Under the pieces are notes generated by a model. The model worked only from the letters and a program-made list of their open reading frames with translations. It searched no databases and was not told the origin of the DNA. From the NCBI GenBank assembly GCA_012965455.1, contig DTSG01000099.1, positions 1-40,409 of the forward strand: 40,409 nucleotides of DNA, read 5' to 3'. A program made the position numbers and the translations under genes. This document shows, in pieces, positions 40,326 through 40,409 of this stretch. Source of the DNA: Planctomycetaceae bacterium (GTDB lineage: Bacteria; Planctomycetota; Planctomycetia; Pirellulales; Pirellulaceae). Every line of letters begins with the position of its first letter. Within the stretch, counting starts at the first letter, position 1.

Positions 40326-40409
40326 ATGAGTGCAGAAGCCCGTGTAGAAGAACTTGGCCTAGAATTACCAACCGCTCCCAAGCCTGGTGGCGTTTACAAA
40401 CCGGTTTTA
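40326..40409 (+). CDS. RidA/YjgF-family protein, N-terminal part (cut by window edge)
   Basis: The last 84 bases encode 28 residues beginning MSAEARVEELGLELPTAPKP and continuing GGVYKPVL to the window end. This matches the N-terminus of one RidA/YER057c/UK114 subgroup (usual pattern LGL.LP..PKP.G.Y.P). The family removes reactive enamine/imine intermediates of amino-acid metabolism; subgroup activity is uncertain. It follows hisI by 98 bp. Too little is visible for more. Confidence 0.75.
   Translation, partial: MSAEARVEELGLELPTAPKPGGVYKPVL

Noticed and set aside
1..40409. tRNA genes, insertion sequences, phage genes or CRISPR arrays
   Set aside because: Reading the intergenic gaps gave no tRNA-like arm sequences, transposase motifs, terminal repeats or regularly spaced direct repeats.

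Overview
The window looks like a chromosomal segment of a planctomycete, most likely a marine member of the Pirellulales. This rests on protein families concentrated in that phylum: five DUF1501 proteins, two large DUF1549/DUF1553 proteins carrying cytochrome-c-type motifs (one with a PSCyt1 domain, one with a bacterial Ig-like domain), a DUF1559 protein, a PPC-domain protein and sulfatases. Base composition is close to balanced and coding density is high. Many genes start without a clear Shine-Dalgarno sequence, and several start at GTG. I recognise no tRNA, rRNA, insertion sequence, phage gene or CRISPR array.

Positions 1-25022 are almost entirely plus-strand genes for exported catabolic or surface proteins. 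In order they are: a 5'-truncated DUF1501 gene; two DUF1501 genes; an isochorismatase-ThuA fusion; an Ig-like/DUF1549/DUF1553 protein; a PPC-domain protein; a CpdA-like phosphodiesterase; an SMP-30/gluconolactonase-type lactonase; a DUF1501 gene; a Gfo/Idh/MocA oxidoreductase; a gene encoding two complete sulfatases in one chain; a PSCyt1/DUF1549/DUF1553 protein; a DUF1501 gene; and an SGNH hydrolase. One minus-strand FGGY sugar kinase interrupts the run. Together the sulfatases, lactonase, sugar oxidoreductase, sugar kinase and SGNH esterase suggest breakdown of sulfated and esterified polysaccharide. The substrate cannot be read from sequence.

Positions 25019-31958 are minus-strand: a large PhoD-like phosphatase with embedded lectin-like domains, a lipoprotein with a DUF1559-like C-terminus, a secreted SUMF1-fold protein lacking the catalytic cysteines of formylglycine-generating enzyme, and a FloA-type flotillin. 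The last two overlap by 4 nt.

Positions 32069-36186 hold a split ABC importer. An NMT1/THI5-like lipoprotein is on the plus strand; the ATPase and permease are on the minus strand, followed by an MscS channel. Positions 36279-40409 are housekeeping: a CbiX-like chelatase, methionyl-tRNA synthetase, an XRE-type regulator, hisI, and the start of a RidA-family gene cut by the window edge. The regulator-hisI intergenic region holds two perfect inverted repeats.

The best candidates for something new are the flotillin/SUMF1-like/DUF1559-lipoprotein cluster, the tandem sulfatase, the discoidin domain that appears inserted in the PhoD-like protein, and the two-subclass DUF1501 array. No intergenic gap exceeds about 300 bases.
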